38,986 nucleotides of DNA, from NCBI RefSeq assembly GCF_012912105.1, contig NZ_QMEA01000056.1:1-38986 (forward strand). Direction: 5' to 3'. The DNA is from Brasilonema sp. UFV-L1. Lineage in GTDB: Bacteria > Cyanobacteriota > Cyanobacteriia > Cyanobacteriales > Nostocaceae. Below the pieces are notes generated by a model. That model did not search any database and was not told the origin of the DNA. It saw nothing but the letters and a program-made list of their open reading frames with translations. This document shows, one piece after another, positions 18,194 to 26,833 of the stretch. Each line of letters begins with the position of its first letter. Position 1 is the stretch's first letter. Both the position numbers and the translations under genes were made by a program.

Positions 18194-18230
18194 GGAAAAA
18201 GGAAAGAAAAATTCTTTCCTTTTTCCTTAG
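18194..18230 (+). terminator. 15-bp perfect hairpin after ribF
   Basis: GGAAAAAGGAAAGAA at 18194-18208 pairs fully with its complement at 18212-18226 around AAA. The stem is AT-rich with the T-run inside the 3' arm, so it may work as a terminator; it ends about 145 nt after the ribF stop. Confidence 0.5.
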
Positions 18231-18381
18231 AAATTGAAGCCATTAAATATACTTCTGAGGTTGCGTACCTGTCCCTCAAGGGTTTTTAGCCAGCTTTCTT
18301 TATAAGGGTTGGGCGTGAAGCTGTAGACACAATTATCGTAAAATTATCATCCATCCGGCATTTACTAACCTATTGACGCTC

Positions 18382-19893
18382 ATGCTCTGCGACTACCTTG
18401 TACAAATCCTGACTGCCCGCGTGTACGATGTTGCCCAGGAAACACCTCTGGAGTACGCTCCGAATTTATCTGCACGACTGAATAATAAACTCCTACTCAA
18501 GCGGGAAGATATGCAGTCAGTGTTTTCCTTCAAGCTGCGGGGTGCTTATAACAAGATTGCGCAACTACCGCCAGATTTGCTGGTACAAGGTGTCATTGCT
18601 GCGTCTGCTGGAAACCATGCCCAAGGCGTTGCCCTCAGTGCCCGTCGGATTGGAACGCGAGCTATTATTGTGATGCCGGTAACCACACCGCAAGTAAAGA
18701 TAGATGCAGTCAAAGCCAGAGGGGGTGAGGTTGTGTTGCATGGGGATACCTATGATGATGCCTATGCCTTAGCCCGTCAACTAGAGGCAGAAAAAGGTAT
18801 GACTTTTATTCATCCTTTTGATGATCCGTATGTGATTGCCGGACAAGGAACCATCGGGATGGAAATTCTGCGACAATATCAGCAACCCATCCACGCTATT
18901 TTTGTGGCGATTGGCGGTGGTGGATTGATTTCTGGAATTGCAGCATATGTGAAACGGTTACGTCCTGAAATTAAAATTATTGGGGTTGAGCCTGTGGATG
19001 CTGATGCGATGCATCAATCGCTGAAAGCAGGAAGACGAGTGCGCTTACCTCAAGTCGGTTTATTTGCTGATGGTGTCGCGGTGCGGGAAGTCGGAGAAGA
19101 AACCTTCCGGTTGTGTCAAGAATATGTGGATGACATTATTTTAGTTGATACAGATGACACTTGTGCTGCGATTAAAGATGTGTTTGAGGATACGCGCTCG
19201 ATTATGGAACCTGCAGGTGCATTGGCGATCGCCGCTGCCAAAGCTTACGTGGAACGAGAACAAATCCAGGGACAAACGTTAATCGCTGTTGCTTGCGGTG
19301 CCAACATGAACTTTGATCGCCTCCGCTTTGTTGCTGAACGCGCAGAGTTGGGTGAACGCCGGGAAGCCATTTTTGCTGTTGCGATTCCCGAAGAACGGGG
19401 CAGTCTTCGCAAGTTTTGTGAATGTATCGGCAAACGCAATCTGACTGAGTTTAATTATCGCATTGCCGATGAAAAAGAGGCACATATTTTTGTGGGAGTG
19501 CAAATTCAAAACCGTGCTGATGCGGCAAAGATGGTTGAAACCTTTGAAACTCATGGGTTCAAAACCATTGACTTAACTGATGACGAACTGACAAAATTGC
19601 ATTTGCGGCATATGGTTGGTGGACACTCTCATCTTGCGAAGAATGAGTTGCTTTACCGTTTTGAGTTTCCTGAACGTCCTGGTGCATTGATGAAATTTGT
19701 CAATTCCATGAGTCCTGACTGGAATATCAGCCTGTTTCACTACCGCAACAACGGATCTGACTACGGGCGAATTGTTGTGGGGATGCAGGTACCTCCCCAT
19801 GAGATGGAACAATGGCAAGCATTTCTGGATACGCTGGGTTACCGCTATTGGGATGAAAGCCAGAATCCAGCATACAAGCTGTTTTTAGGATAA
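18382..19893 (+). CDS. ilvA: Threonine ammonia-lyase, biosynthetic
   Basis: 503 aa from the ATG at 18382 (an in-frame TTG lies 9 nt upstream). The PLP-dependent enzyme converts threonine to 2-oxobutanoate, the first committed step to isoleucine. The catalytic Lys is in SFKLRGAYNK (Lys51). The PLP phosphate loop is VAIGGGGLISG, and SAGNHAQGVAL is the cofactor-binding Asn region. The C-terminal third (from about 325, ERRE, AIPEERGSL) carries two ACT-like regulatory domains, diagnostic of the long, isoleucine-inhibited biosynthetic form rather than the short catabolic one. It stands alone; other ilv genes are not nearby. Confidence 0.96.
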   Translation: MLCDYLVQILTARVYDVAQETPLEYAPNLSARLNNKLLLKREDMQSVFSFKLRGAYNKIAQLPPDLLVQGVIAASAGNHAQGVALSARRIGTRAIIVMPVTTPQVKIDAVKARGGEVVLHGDTYDDAYALARQLEAEKGMTFIHPFDDPYVIAGQGTIGMEILRQYQQPIHAIFVAIGGGGLISGIAAYVKRLRPEIKIIGVEPVDADAMHQSLKAGRRVRLPQVGLFADGVAVREVGEETFRLCQEYVDDIILVDTDDTCAAIKDVFEDTRSIMEPAGALAIAAAKAYVEREQIQGQTLIAVACGANMNFDRLRFVAERAELGERREAIFAVAIPEERGSLRKFCECIGKRNLTEFNYRIADEKEAHIFVGVQIQNRADAAKMVETFETHGFKTIDLTDDELTKLHLRHMVGGHSHLAKNELLYRFEFPERPGALMKFVNSMSPDWNISLFHYRNNGSDYGRIVVGMQVPPHEMEQWQAFLDTLGYRYWDESQNPAYKLFLG

Positions 19894-19996
19894 TCCGTAA
19901 AGAACCATCTGTAAGTATATGATGATTTCAATAATTTAGTCGAGAAATAAAAATACCCTAAATTGCTGTCCTTCCCCAATCACTAGTCCCGCCTGT

Positions 19997-21220
19997 ATGT
20001 TCAACCTGAATCGTCGTCAGTTTTTATTGCGGAGTACTCTCGCGATCGCCGCAACTGTTACCTACAGTCGAGTACAAGCTCAAAAACCACCTTCCCCCGG
20101 CGCATTGCCCAAAGGATTACGGCATCGAAAGGTGCTTATTGTCGGTGCAGGTATTTCCGGTTTAGTAGCAGCGTATGAATTAACAGCAGTTGGTCATGAT
20201 GTCACCATTTTAGAAGCAAGAAAACGTATCGGCGGTAGAGTGTTAACCCTGCACAGAGCCTTTCAAGGAGAGGATTTAGTAGAACTTGGAGCGGCTAGAA
20301 TCCCACCGAATCATAATTTAACCCTTGGTTACATCAAACATTTTGGTTTAAAACTTTCACAGTTTGCGCCGACGACTGGAAAATATATCACGATGAAGGA
20401 CGGAAAACGTCTATTAGTCTCAGCGAAAGAACTATTTCAAAATCAACCACAAATTCGTGCCCAAGAGATTCAAAAAGTGAAGGATGGATTTGATCTACTT
20501 CCCCAAGCATTTGCCCAAGCATTGACAGAAAAAATTAAACTTGATGATTCTGTGACTCGGATTTTACAAACATCTAATGGTGTTGAAGTGTCGTGCTCGT
20601 CAGGGAAACGATATCTTGGTGATTGTGTATTGTGTACTGTTCCGTTAACTGTCTTAAATCAGATTACTTTTTCACCTGAGTTATCTCCGGCAAAAAAAGA
20701 GGCAGCGGCAGGAGGATATAACTATCGAGCAGCAACCCGTTGTTTTGTTAAATTCCCTAACCGATTCTGGGAAAAAGAGAACTTAAATGGGTGGGGATTT
20801 TTTGAAGATGAAGAGCTATGGCATACTACTTGGGATACGCCTGAAAAAACAGGTATTCTTCATGCTTATCTAAAAGGAGAAAAAGCTCTTAAGATGGATG
20901 TTTTTGAGGGCAAAGCTCAGCAGACAAAATTACTCCAGCATTGGGAGAAGATTCTGCCTGGGGTAACTAATTACTCCGTCCAATCGCACTTTTATTCATG
21001 GACAAAAGATGTCTGGTCAAAAGGGGGCTGGGCTTATCCAACAGATGAACAGGAGAAGAAACTATTTTCAGAATTAGGGAAGTCAGAAGGAAAAATTTAT
21101 TTCTCTGGAGATCATACTTCCAAGACAAGAGGCTGGGTTCAAGGAGCATTAGAATCTGGACTCAACGCTGCTAAAGAAATTCACTTTGCTGGCTCTACCG
21201 TTCCTTTTATGAAAAGGTGA
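19997..21220 (+). CDS. Flavin amine oxidase with Tat signal
   Basis: 407 aa. The N-terminus has a twin-arginine signal (NRRQFLLRSTLAIAAT, RR at 6-7, probable cleavage after VQA near residue 28), so export of the folded flavoprotein is likely. The FAD dinucleotide motif VLIVGAGISGLVAAYEL is at 46-62, with EARKRIGGRV following, and the C-terminal FAD-binding FSGDHTSKTRGWVQGALESG is the hallmark of the monoamine oxidase / L-amino-acid oxidase superfamily. It should oxidise an amine or amino acid with release of ammonia and peroxide, outside the cytoplasm; substrate cannot be assigned. A GGAxx-type ribosome site is not obvious. The next unit downstream is an IS1-like remnant. Confidence 0.88.
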   Translation: MFNLNRRQFLLRSTLAIAATVTYSRVQAQKPPSPGALPKGLRHRKVLIVGAGISGLVAAYELTAVGHDVTILEARKRIGGRVLTLHRAFQGEDLVELGAARIPPNHNLTLGYIKHFGLKLSQFAPTTGKYITMKDGKRLLVSAKELFQNQPQIRAQEIQKVKDGFDLLPQAFAQALTEKIKLDDSVTRILQTSNGVEVSCSSGKRYLGDCVLCTVPLTVLNQITFSPELSPAKKEAAAGGYNYRAATRCFVKFPNRFWEKENLNGWGFFEDEELWHTTWDTPEKTGILHAYLKGEKALKMDVFEGKAQQTKLLQHWEKILPGVTNYSVQSHFYSWTKDVWSKGGWAYPTDEQEKKLFSELGKSEGKIYFSGDHTSKTRGWVQGALESGLNAAKEIHFAGSTVPFMKR

Positions 21221-21269
21221 CACCTCATACAGCCGTCACTGGTTACTATAACTGGTTTGAACTGAAAAA

Positions 21270-21490
21270 GTAGCATTGCACAATAACAGTATGAATTTAA
21301 GGTCAATTCCTATGCAATGTCCTGGATGTGGTTCGACTCGTATCCGTAAGGAAACGCCCAATAAAAACTTGTAGTTGCGCGCTCACGCGTATCTCCTTGA
21401 CCAAACGCTACTAATTGCGCCGTCAGGCGTACTGCAGGCAAGAAGCGCACAACTACGAACTATAACGCTACAAACTTGTGCAATGTTGTA
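21270..21490 (+). mobile_element. Internally deleted IS1-like element
   Basis: CATTGCACAA at 21274-21283 is inverted at 21476-21485, compatible with IS ends. Just inside the left end lies the start of an InsA-like ORF, while the rest is a GC-rich palindromic stretch (TAGTTGCGCGCT against AGCGCACAACTA). No transposase catalytic part remains. Confidence 0.5.
21291..21374 (+). pseudogene. 5' fragment of an IS1-type InsA gene
   Basis: 27 codons from the ATG at 21291 to TAG. The product contains MQCPGCGSTRIRKETPNKN, matching the N-terminal zinc-finger opening (CPxCGSxxIRKNG) of InsA-type proteins of cyanobacterial IS1 elements, then stops at once. The second Cys pair and all catalytic sequence are missing. 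Confidence 0.6.
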
Positions 21491-21491
21491 C

Positions 21492-23186
21492 TTAGTTAAT
21501 CTTAAACACGGATTCCACTGTTGATTTCAGCGAATCCCGTGCATCCTTAAGTGTCTGTGCTATGGGCTGCTTATTCTGCAAAAAGATTCGCGCACAATTG
21601 CGTCCTGGCATTCCTGAAATCGAACCGCCGGGATGAGTCCCCGCACCTGTCAAATACAAACCCTCAATAGGTGTTTTGTAGTTCGCAATCTCTGGTAAGG
21701 GACGGAAAAATACCATCTGATCCAAAGTCATATCAACATGGTAGTAATTTCCTTTATACGCACCCAATCTTTCTCCTAGTTCTGCTGGACTTTCTACACG
21801 ACGGGCAATGATTGCGTTTTTTACATTTGGCGCGTAGTCTGCGAGTTTATCAATCACTTTGTCTGCGACTTTGTGCTTTAATTCATCCGTCCACCCCGTA
21901 CCATTTAAACCTGTGCCTTCTGCACCTGCAATTTGATACGGAGCGAAAAACTCAATCCATGCGGTATGCTTACCAGGTGGTGCCATTGATGGATCTAACA
22001 TTGTTGGCACAACCACATACATTGAGGGGTCAGAATCTGGAATTTCTCCTAATGTACATTTACTATGAGCTTGTTCTACATGAGCAACAGAATCTGCAAT
22101 CAAAACAGATCCAATGAGGTATTCGTCTTTGTGTTCGTGATGTTCAAAGCGCAGTGGTTCGTTTAAAGCCAAGTCTATCTTGAGGATAGTTTCGTTATTG
22201 TTGACAATGCGACGTTCTAATCTTTCCCGTAAATTTGGATCCGCAGCATCTACATCGCTGGTATCCATTAATTGCAGAAACAAACGCTTGGCATCAATGT
22301 TTGAAATGACCCCATGTTTAGCACGGTATTCTATACCATTTGCCACCTGTACACCAACAGCATGACCGTTATCAACCAAAACTTTCTTAACCTGTTGGTC
22401 TGTTAAGATGACACCACCTTTACTTGTCACCAAATTCACCAAAGCTTGTACCAATGCACCAGTACCACCACGTGGTCTAGCCATCCCTGGATTATGGCGC
22501 ATTGCCATCATTATTGCACCAATCGCAAGTGTTTTTTGGGAAGGAGGCGCACCGAGTTCTGAAGCAAGTCTAGACAGAGGTGCTTTCAGAAATTCTGAAT
22601 CAAACCACTCGTTAAGAATATCCTCAGCACTGGTTAACATATTACGAACAAAGTCCAGTGTCTTGGAAGGTGAACCAATAACTGAAAATAAATCTTTCAG
22701 CTTTGCAATGTCGTAGTTACCAAGAATATCTAAAACTGACTTGGGAGGTGCATTAAACATAGGAATCATCGCACCAATTGCTCGTTGCCAGTAGTTTGTA
22801 AATTCTAGATATTTTTTGGCATCGCGTTCATTGTAACGGGCAATTCCTGCACTCGTTTTTTCTACTGATTTATGAGCTAAGAAATACTTTCCATCTGGAT
22901 GAGGACAGAAAACAACTGGATCACACTCCAGATATTGTAAACCGTATTTTTCCAGTTCTAATTCTTGCACAACTGGTCCTAGATGAATAAACTCGTGGTC
23001 AATTGCACACAAGTTAAACCTAAATCCAGCAGCTTCCTGTGGTAAACATTCCTCTGTTGTTGCTGCACCACCAGGAACAGAACGTTTTTCTAATACCAGA
23101 ACGCTATAGCCAGCGTTCAGTAAATAAGCAGCACAAACTAGTCCGTTGTGTCCTGCTCCGATAATGACAACATCATACTCTTGCAT
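21492..23186 (-). CDS. crtO: Beta-carotene ketolase, CrtO type
   Basis: 564 aa of the phytoene-desaturase-like FAD oxidoreductases. The N-terminal VVIIGAGHNGLVCAAYLL (GAGHNG at 10-15), EKRSVPGGAATTE and CAIDHEFIHLGPV, the central LNEWFDSEFLKAPL and GAPPSQK, and the C-terminal GLYLTGAGTHPGGSISGMPG agree along the whole length with Synechocystis CrtO (slr0088) as I remember it. CrtO adds a 4-keto group to beta-carotene, giving echinenone and, in some strains, canthaxanthin, at the membranes. Echinenone is the usual cofactor of orange carotenoid protein. Bacterial-type crtI homologues are more distant. It lies 229 bp downstream of the ruined MFS gene on the same strand, with no carotenoid gene beside it. 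Confidence 0.9.
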   Translation of the reverse strand: MQEYDVVIIGAGHNGLVCAAYLLNAGYSVLVLEKRSVPGGAATTEECLPQEAAGFRFNLCAIDHEFIHLGPVVQELELEKYGLQYLECDPVVFCPHPDGKYFLAHKSVEKTSAGIARYNERDAKKYLEFTNYWQRAIGAMIPMFNAPPKSVLDILGNYDIAKLKDLFSVIGSPSKTLDFVRNMLTSAEDILNEWFDSEFLKAPLSRLASELGAPPSQKTLAIGAIMMAMRHNPGMARPRGGTGALVQALVNLVTSKGGVILTDQQVKKVLVDNGHAVGVQVANGIEYRAKHGVISNIDAKRLFLQLMDTSDVDAADPNLRERLERRIVNNNETILKIDLALNEPLRFEHHEHKDEYLIGSVLIADSVAHVEQAHSKCTLGEIPDSDPSMYVVVPTMLDPSMAPPGKHTAWIEFFAPYQIAGAEGTGLNGTGWTDELKHKVADKVIDKLADYAPNVKNAIIARRVESPAELGERLGAYKGNYYHVDMTLDQMVFFRPLPEIANYKTPIEGLYLTGAGTHPGGSISGMPGRNCARIFLQNKQPIAQTLKDARDSLKSTVESVFKIN

Positions 23187-23502
23187 AAATGAAAAATCGT
23201 GCTTATATCTTCCATTACGAGATTACAAATTATTACATCTCATTCCATCATTCGGCAGTTATAGAAATGCTAGTTTAGAATAAAGAATAGGCTGAAAAAT
23301 TTGCTAAAAAAAGACTGGCTAATCGCTGATTGTAAGAAAAGGAAGACAATTGGCAATTAGCACTGATCTAATGCACTCTAGACTTTTACAATTAGTCGTT
23401 ATTCATAGAGTTTTCTCAAGAGTGGCTTGAAACCAAAGACTGTGCTTTATGTAAAGTTTTGGTTTCTGGTACGAATATCCAGAAAATTATAGTTGCTACA
23501 GT

Positions 23503-23542
23503 GGCGATACGCCTTTAGGCGTCTGCGCTTTGCGCAATCGCC
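23503..23542. repeat. 40-bp cloverleaf repeat inside the MFS pseudogene
   Basis: GGCGAT and ATCGCC close the unit; inside are two mini-hairpins, ACGCC-TTTA-GGCGT and TGCGC-TTT-GCGCA, separated by a single C. The result is a perfect three-way junction. Removing about 39 bp restores the MFS frame. Confidence 0.7.
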
Positions 23543-24346
23543 GCTAAACCAAGAAATGCAACATTATAGCCAGCCTTTTGCACCACAAACCCAGCTAGCA
23601 GATGACTCAGAAAAGCACCTATACCAACAGCAGTATTTAGCGCCCCTTGCGTGACATTAAACCGTCCTGTACCTTTAGTTAAATCAGCAACCATTAGTAC
23701 TGAAAGTACGCCGAAAATCCCGCCAGCAACTCCATCTAAAATCTGTACTGAAACCAAAAAATAAGGATTATCGCTGAGAGTGTAAAGTACACCACGAATT
23801 GGCAAGACAGCGAAGCCAAACAAAAAGATAGGTTTTCTGGCAGTATGGGCTAAACGCCCAGCCAAATTAGCAGAAGGAATCATCACCAACTGGGCAACAA
23901 TAATGCAAGCCGACATATAAAGTGTAGCCCCCGTTGCTTTGCCTTCTGAGAGTGTTTGACCGACAAGTGGTAACATTGCTGCATTGGCAAAGTGAAAGAG
24001 AACCACTGCAAGACAAAACCAAAGTATACGGTGGTCACTGAACAACTGCGTAAAGCCAGAGAGATGATGCGGATGTTTTCCTAGAATGTCCTCATCCTCA
24101 TCTTTTGCACCACGCGCTAATTCGTGGTCAATCTCTTTTTCTCGAATCCTTAGAACCGCGATCGCACTAGCTACCGCCATAGCTGCAACTAGAAAAAAGA
24201 TGCCTTTGCTGGTAATAAAAGAACCCACTAAACCAGCTAAAATCGCTGCAAGTACGTTACCTGCATGATTGAACGACTCATTGCGACCAATTCGACGGTC
24301 TAAATGATTATGCCCTACGAGTCCTAGGCTAATAGCGGCGATGTCT

Positions 24347-24373
24347 GGCGACAAGCCGCTCCGCGTCTACGCC
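24347..24373. repeat. 27-bp GGCG...CGCC repeat inside the MFS pseudogene
   Basis: Begins GGCGACAAGCCGC and ends CGTCTACGCC. It has the wording of repeats that are very common in Nostoc-type genomes. Its length is a multiple of three and it puts TAG (24367-24369) into the MFS frame. Confidence 0.65.
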
Positions 24374-24476
24374 CCTGGAAACACCGCTGCTGCTAAACCA
24401 ATAGAAATTTGACCAGCAATGACGACTGGAAAAATCGGTAACACGGCTATTGCAATGCAACCAATAGAGACAATTG

Positions 24477-24632
24477 GGCGTTGCTGAATTTGAGTATGAA
24501 ATACAGTTTTGTCATGCTGAACGAAGCGAAGCGTAGTGAAGCATCTCGTTTAATTTTCAACGCTTTCCGGAGATTCTTCGCTCCACTTCGTTACGCTCAG
24601 AATGACAATTCATACCTTTGTTCAGCAACGCC
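24477..24632. mobile_element. 156-bp MITE, GGCGTTGCTGAA family (copy 2), with 8-bp target duplication
   Basis: TIRs of 24 bp at 24477-24500 and 24609-24632 share GGCGTTGCTGAA and TATGAA. GACAATTG is duplicated on both sides (24469-24476 and 24633-24640), proving insertion. The interior from 24509 to 24608 is a second palindrome type that begins TTGTCATGCTGAACGAAGCG and ends CAGAATGACAA. No coding capacity. The open frame crossing it on the plus strand (24481-24672) is an artefact of the repeat. Confidence 0.92.
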
Positions 24633-25102
24633 GACAATTGCAGCAGCCAGGACAATCAACATTCGTTTCTGACGCAATCGGTCAACTAACGCACCTGTTG
24701 GTGTTTGGGCAATAACTGTTGCAATGGTTGAAGCAGACATTGCAATCCCAATGTTAGCTGGATTCCAATTTTCTGAAGCTTTCAAATAGATAGCTAGATA
24801 CGGTCCAACTCCATCACGTACATCAGCTAGAAAAAGGTTTAAATAATCAAGTGCCCACAAACTTTTCTGGCTTGGTTTTCTACTTTTTTCGTACATTTTT
24901 CGTACATAAATATAATGAAAGTTAAACCAATGCCATTTCATCATTTAAATTTCAATGCGTCTATATCTCTAAGAGTACAATTTTTGGGCAGTTAGTTTAT
25001 ATACGGCAGTGAAGTGGGTACAGTCCATTCAAACGGATTTACTTTTCAAAAACCCAGTTTTTGCATGTATTATGCATTTTATCACTCAAAATTATAAGTA
25101 AA

Positions 25103-25840
25103 TCACACTGAAGGTAGATGTTTGAGACGAGCATCTACTAAAAGTATCATAGTAGCCTTTTGAACCTCCATATTTCTGATACGAAATACTGTATCCTCAT
25201 ATTCAAAATATGGTAAATTGACTAGTTCTTTTACCTTTTGCATTAAGGCGACAATAACTTCAAGTGAAATGCCTTCTCCTTGAGTGCAGTTGAAATTTTC
25301 TAATATGATGGGTTTGTGTTTAGTGCGTGGGCAAACCTGTGCTGTGAAACTTATCGGACGAGTATTCCCTTTTTCTCTTAGCAGTACTTTTCCTAAAAAT
25401 GCCATTTTGCCACCATCTAAGAGGTTAATTTGTATTTCTTGCGGCTGTAAATCTACAATTTCACCATCGACATTCAACTGGAAGTTTTGCATCTTGCTGC
25501 GAACAAATCTTGATGTCAAAGCATGGTTAATATCTGCTTCTGTGAGTAAAATACGAGCAGTCGTATTGACTGGCTGATTCAGTTCAAGTTGACCAAAAAG
25601 AACACTTAATGGATTGATGTCAATGTTATCTGTCTGTAGTTTGATTTCCTGCACACGGATATCTTGCTTCACCAGTCCCTGAGCTTCAATAGAAACTTTA
25701 TCTGCCTGTCCCTGAAATATTTTCAGGAAGTCAGTTTGTACATCTACGTCTACTTTTTCTACTTTGTCTAGCTGTTTAGAAAGTTGCTTTTCTGCTTCCT
25801 GTGAAAGCATTTGCTCTTCTATTCGTTGCTCTTCTAACAT
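25103..25840 (-). CDS. DUF2993 / LmeA-family phospholipid-binding protein
   Basis: 245 aa. The pattern VEAQGLV-type strands, INPLSVLFGQLELNQPV, ILLTEADINHAL and INLLDGGKMAFLGKV is that of the DUF2993 family, in which actinobacterial LmeA binds phospholipids in the cell envelope. Cyanobacteria carry several such proteins of unknown role. The N-terminus (LEEQRIEEQMLSQEAEKQLSKQ) is a charged helix, not a signal peptide, so this member may be cytosolic or its true start may be elsewhere. The N-terminal helix could be amphipathic. It is the second gene in line after the Nif3-like gene on the same strand, 97 bp away. Confidence 0.8.
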   Translation of the reverse strand: MLEEQRIEEQMLSQEAEKQLSKQLDKVEKVDVDVQTDFLKIFQGQADKVSIEAQGLVKQDIRVQEIKLQTDNIDINPLSVLFGQLELNQPVNTTARILLTEADINHALTSRFVRSKMQNFQLNVDGEIVDLQPQEIQINLLDGGKMAFLGKVLLREKGNTRPISFTAQVCPRTKHKPIILENFNCTQGEGISLEVIVALMQKVKELVNLPYFEYEDTVFRIRNMEVQKATMILLVDARLKHLPSV

Positions 25841-25937
25841 GAGTTGATTATCTGCTGGTGTTGGGGTTACTGCTTAATTTAGACGCTGAGCACAAAGAAG
25901 CGTATCTACAAAATGGTAGAAGCAATTGAAATCAATA

Positions 25938-26672
25938 TCATTGATGGTGAAGCACAATCACCTCTAAGTTAGACCAGCGTTCGCGTAAGACTCCAGTAAG
26001 GGCGCGTAAACCCCATGCTTCACCTCGATGATGACCAACTGAAATCAGACCAATTTTCGTTTCTAGCAATGCTTGTTCAGCAGGCTGCCGTAACTGTCCG
26101 GTAATGTAGATATTAGCACCGCGAGTTGCTGCTTCATGCACAAGCGAATCAGTCATTGCACCAACAACAGCAACTCGTGTGACTTCAGGGTTTTGGGCTG
26201 CATGTACTTGATGTACTTGCTCGTATCCACCAAAAATTTGATTGACACAATCACACAAACGGACAAAGCTTTGAGTCGGAAGATCTCCAATCATACCGAT
26301 CGCTCTGCCGTTTTTGTTTCCTAGCACTTCTAAACCAGACATTCCCAACACTTGCGCTAATCTGGGATTGAAAGAAAATGTTAAGCGCTCATCAAATGGT
26401 AAATGATAAGATATAACACCAATATCTGGTGCTAGTTGTCCTGGTTCAAGTTTCCAGGGACGATGTAAGAACAGTGCGTCTATATCTTGAGTGCTTACCC
26501 ATTCTTGTAACTGCGCCCACGGTTCTAGTACCAAGCCCAAACGTCTAACAAAACGTGTTGAAGGTAAATATACACCACCTCTTTCCTCTTGAGAGTATTG
26601 CTCAACAGCAAAGAATTGGTCTAGAAATTCTGTTATCTGTTGTAAAAGAATCAAGTTGCTTTCAGTTATCAT
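25938..26672 (-). CDS. Nif3-like dinuclear metal centre protein
   Basis: 244 aa, the length of the YbgI/Nif3 family, toroidal hexamers with two metals per subunit and often called GTP cyclohydrolase I type 2-like. The typical blocks are FLHRPWKL, VISYHLPFDE, IGMIGDLP, YITGQLRQPAEQALLE and VGHHRGEAWGLRAL, with histidines and Glu in the last block that would hold the metals. Function of the family is not settled. A perfect inverted repeat overlaps its start codon (26671-26693). The upstream hybrid-kinase gene is divergent, so the two share a 161-bp regulatory spacer. Confidence 0.82.
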   Translation of the reverse strand: MITESNLILLQQITEFLDQFFAVEQYSQEERGGVYLPSTRFVRRLGLVLEPWAQLQEWVSTQDIDALFLHRPWKLEPGQLAPDIGVISYHLPFDERLTFSFNPRLAQVLGMSGLEVLGNKNGRAIGMIGDLPTQSFVRLCDCVNQIFGGYEQVHQVHAAQNPEVTRVAVVGAMTDSLVHEAATRGANIYITGQLRQPAEQALLETKIGLISVGHHRGEAWGLRALTGVLRERWSNLEVIVLHHQ

Positions 26673-26693
26673 TCATAATGTCTTATTATGAAT
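26671..26693. promoter_or_regulatory. Perfect inverted repeat over the nif3-like start codon
   Basis: ATTCATAAT and ATTATGAAT (9 bp each) are separated by GTCTT. The left arm contains two bases of the ATG of the Nif3-like gene. It could be an operator for the divergent pair or an mRNA hairpin; the AT-rich sequence makes chance possible. Confidence 0.35.
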
Positions 26694-26833
26694 CATTTAA
26701 CGATATTTCATGAATTATATCTTTTTTGTAAACAGCAACAGAGAAAATTCTTAAAATTCTTAAAATTTCTACAAGAGCAACCAAAAACTTAACCAAAAAA
26801 TAGCGGCAATTGTCTAAATCTAACTAAATAAAG

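Larger units (their letters stand above)
23416..24944 (-). pseudogene. MFS transporter broken by three small insertions
   Basis: When three short insertions are removed, one continuous frame of a 12-helix major facilitator appears. It runs from LNLFLADVRDGVGPYLAIYL (24944 side), through TGALVDRLRQKRMLIVLAAAIV, SIGCIAIAVLPIFPVVIAGQ and FPG, then IAAISLGLVG...RRIGRNESFNHAGN, to FLGLAA and TVATIIFWIFVPETK, ending in a TGA at 23416-23418. The breaks are a 156-bp MITE (24477-24632) with an 8-bp duplication, a 27-bp palindrome-ended repeat (24347-24373) adding an in-frame TAG, and a 40-bp cloverleaf repeat (23503-23542) adding an in-frame TAA. Only fragments of 115 and 279 codons remain open. Substrate unknown; the gene is surely not expressed as a full transporter. 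Confidence 0.88.

Noticed and set aside
21326-21350. GGTTCGACTC word resembling a tRNA T-arm
   Set aside because: No acceptor, D or anticodon stems around it; it is part of the IS1 InsA-like fragment.
24481-24672. 63-codon plus-strand open frame
   Set aside because: It is made by the MITE at 24477-24632 and its flank; such frames recur wherever this repeat occurs and show no coding character.
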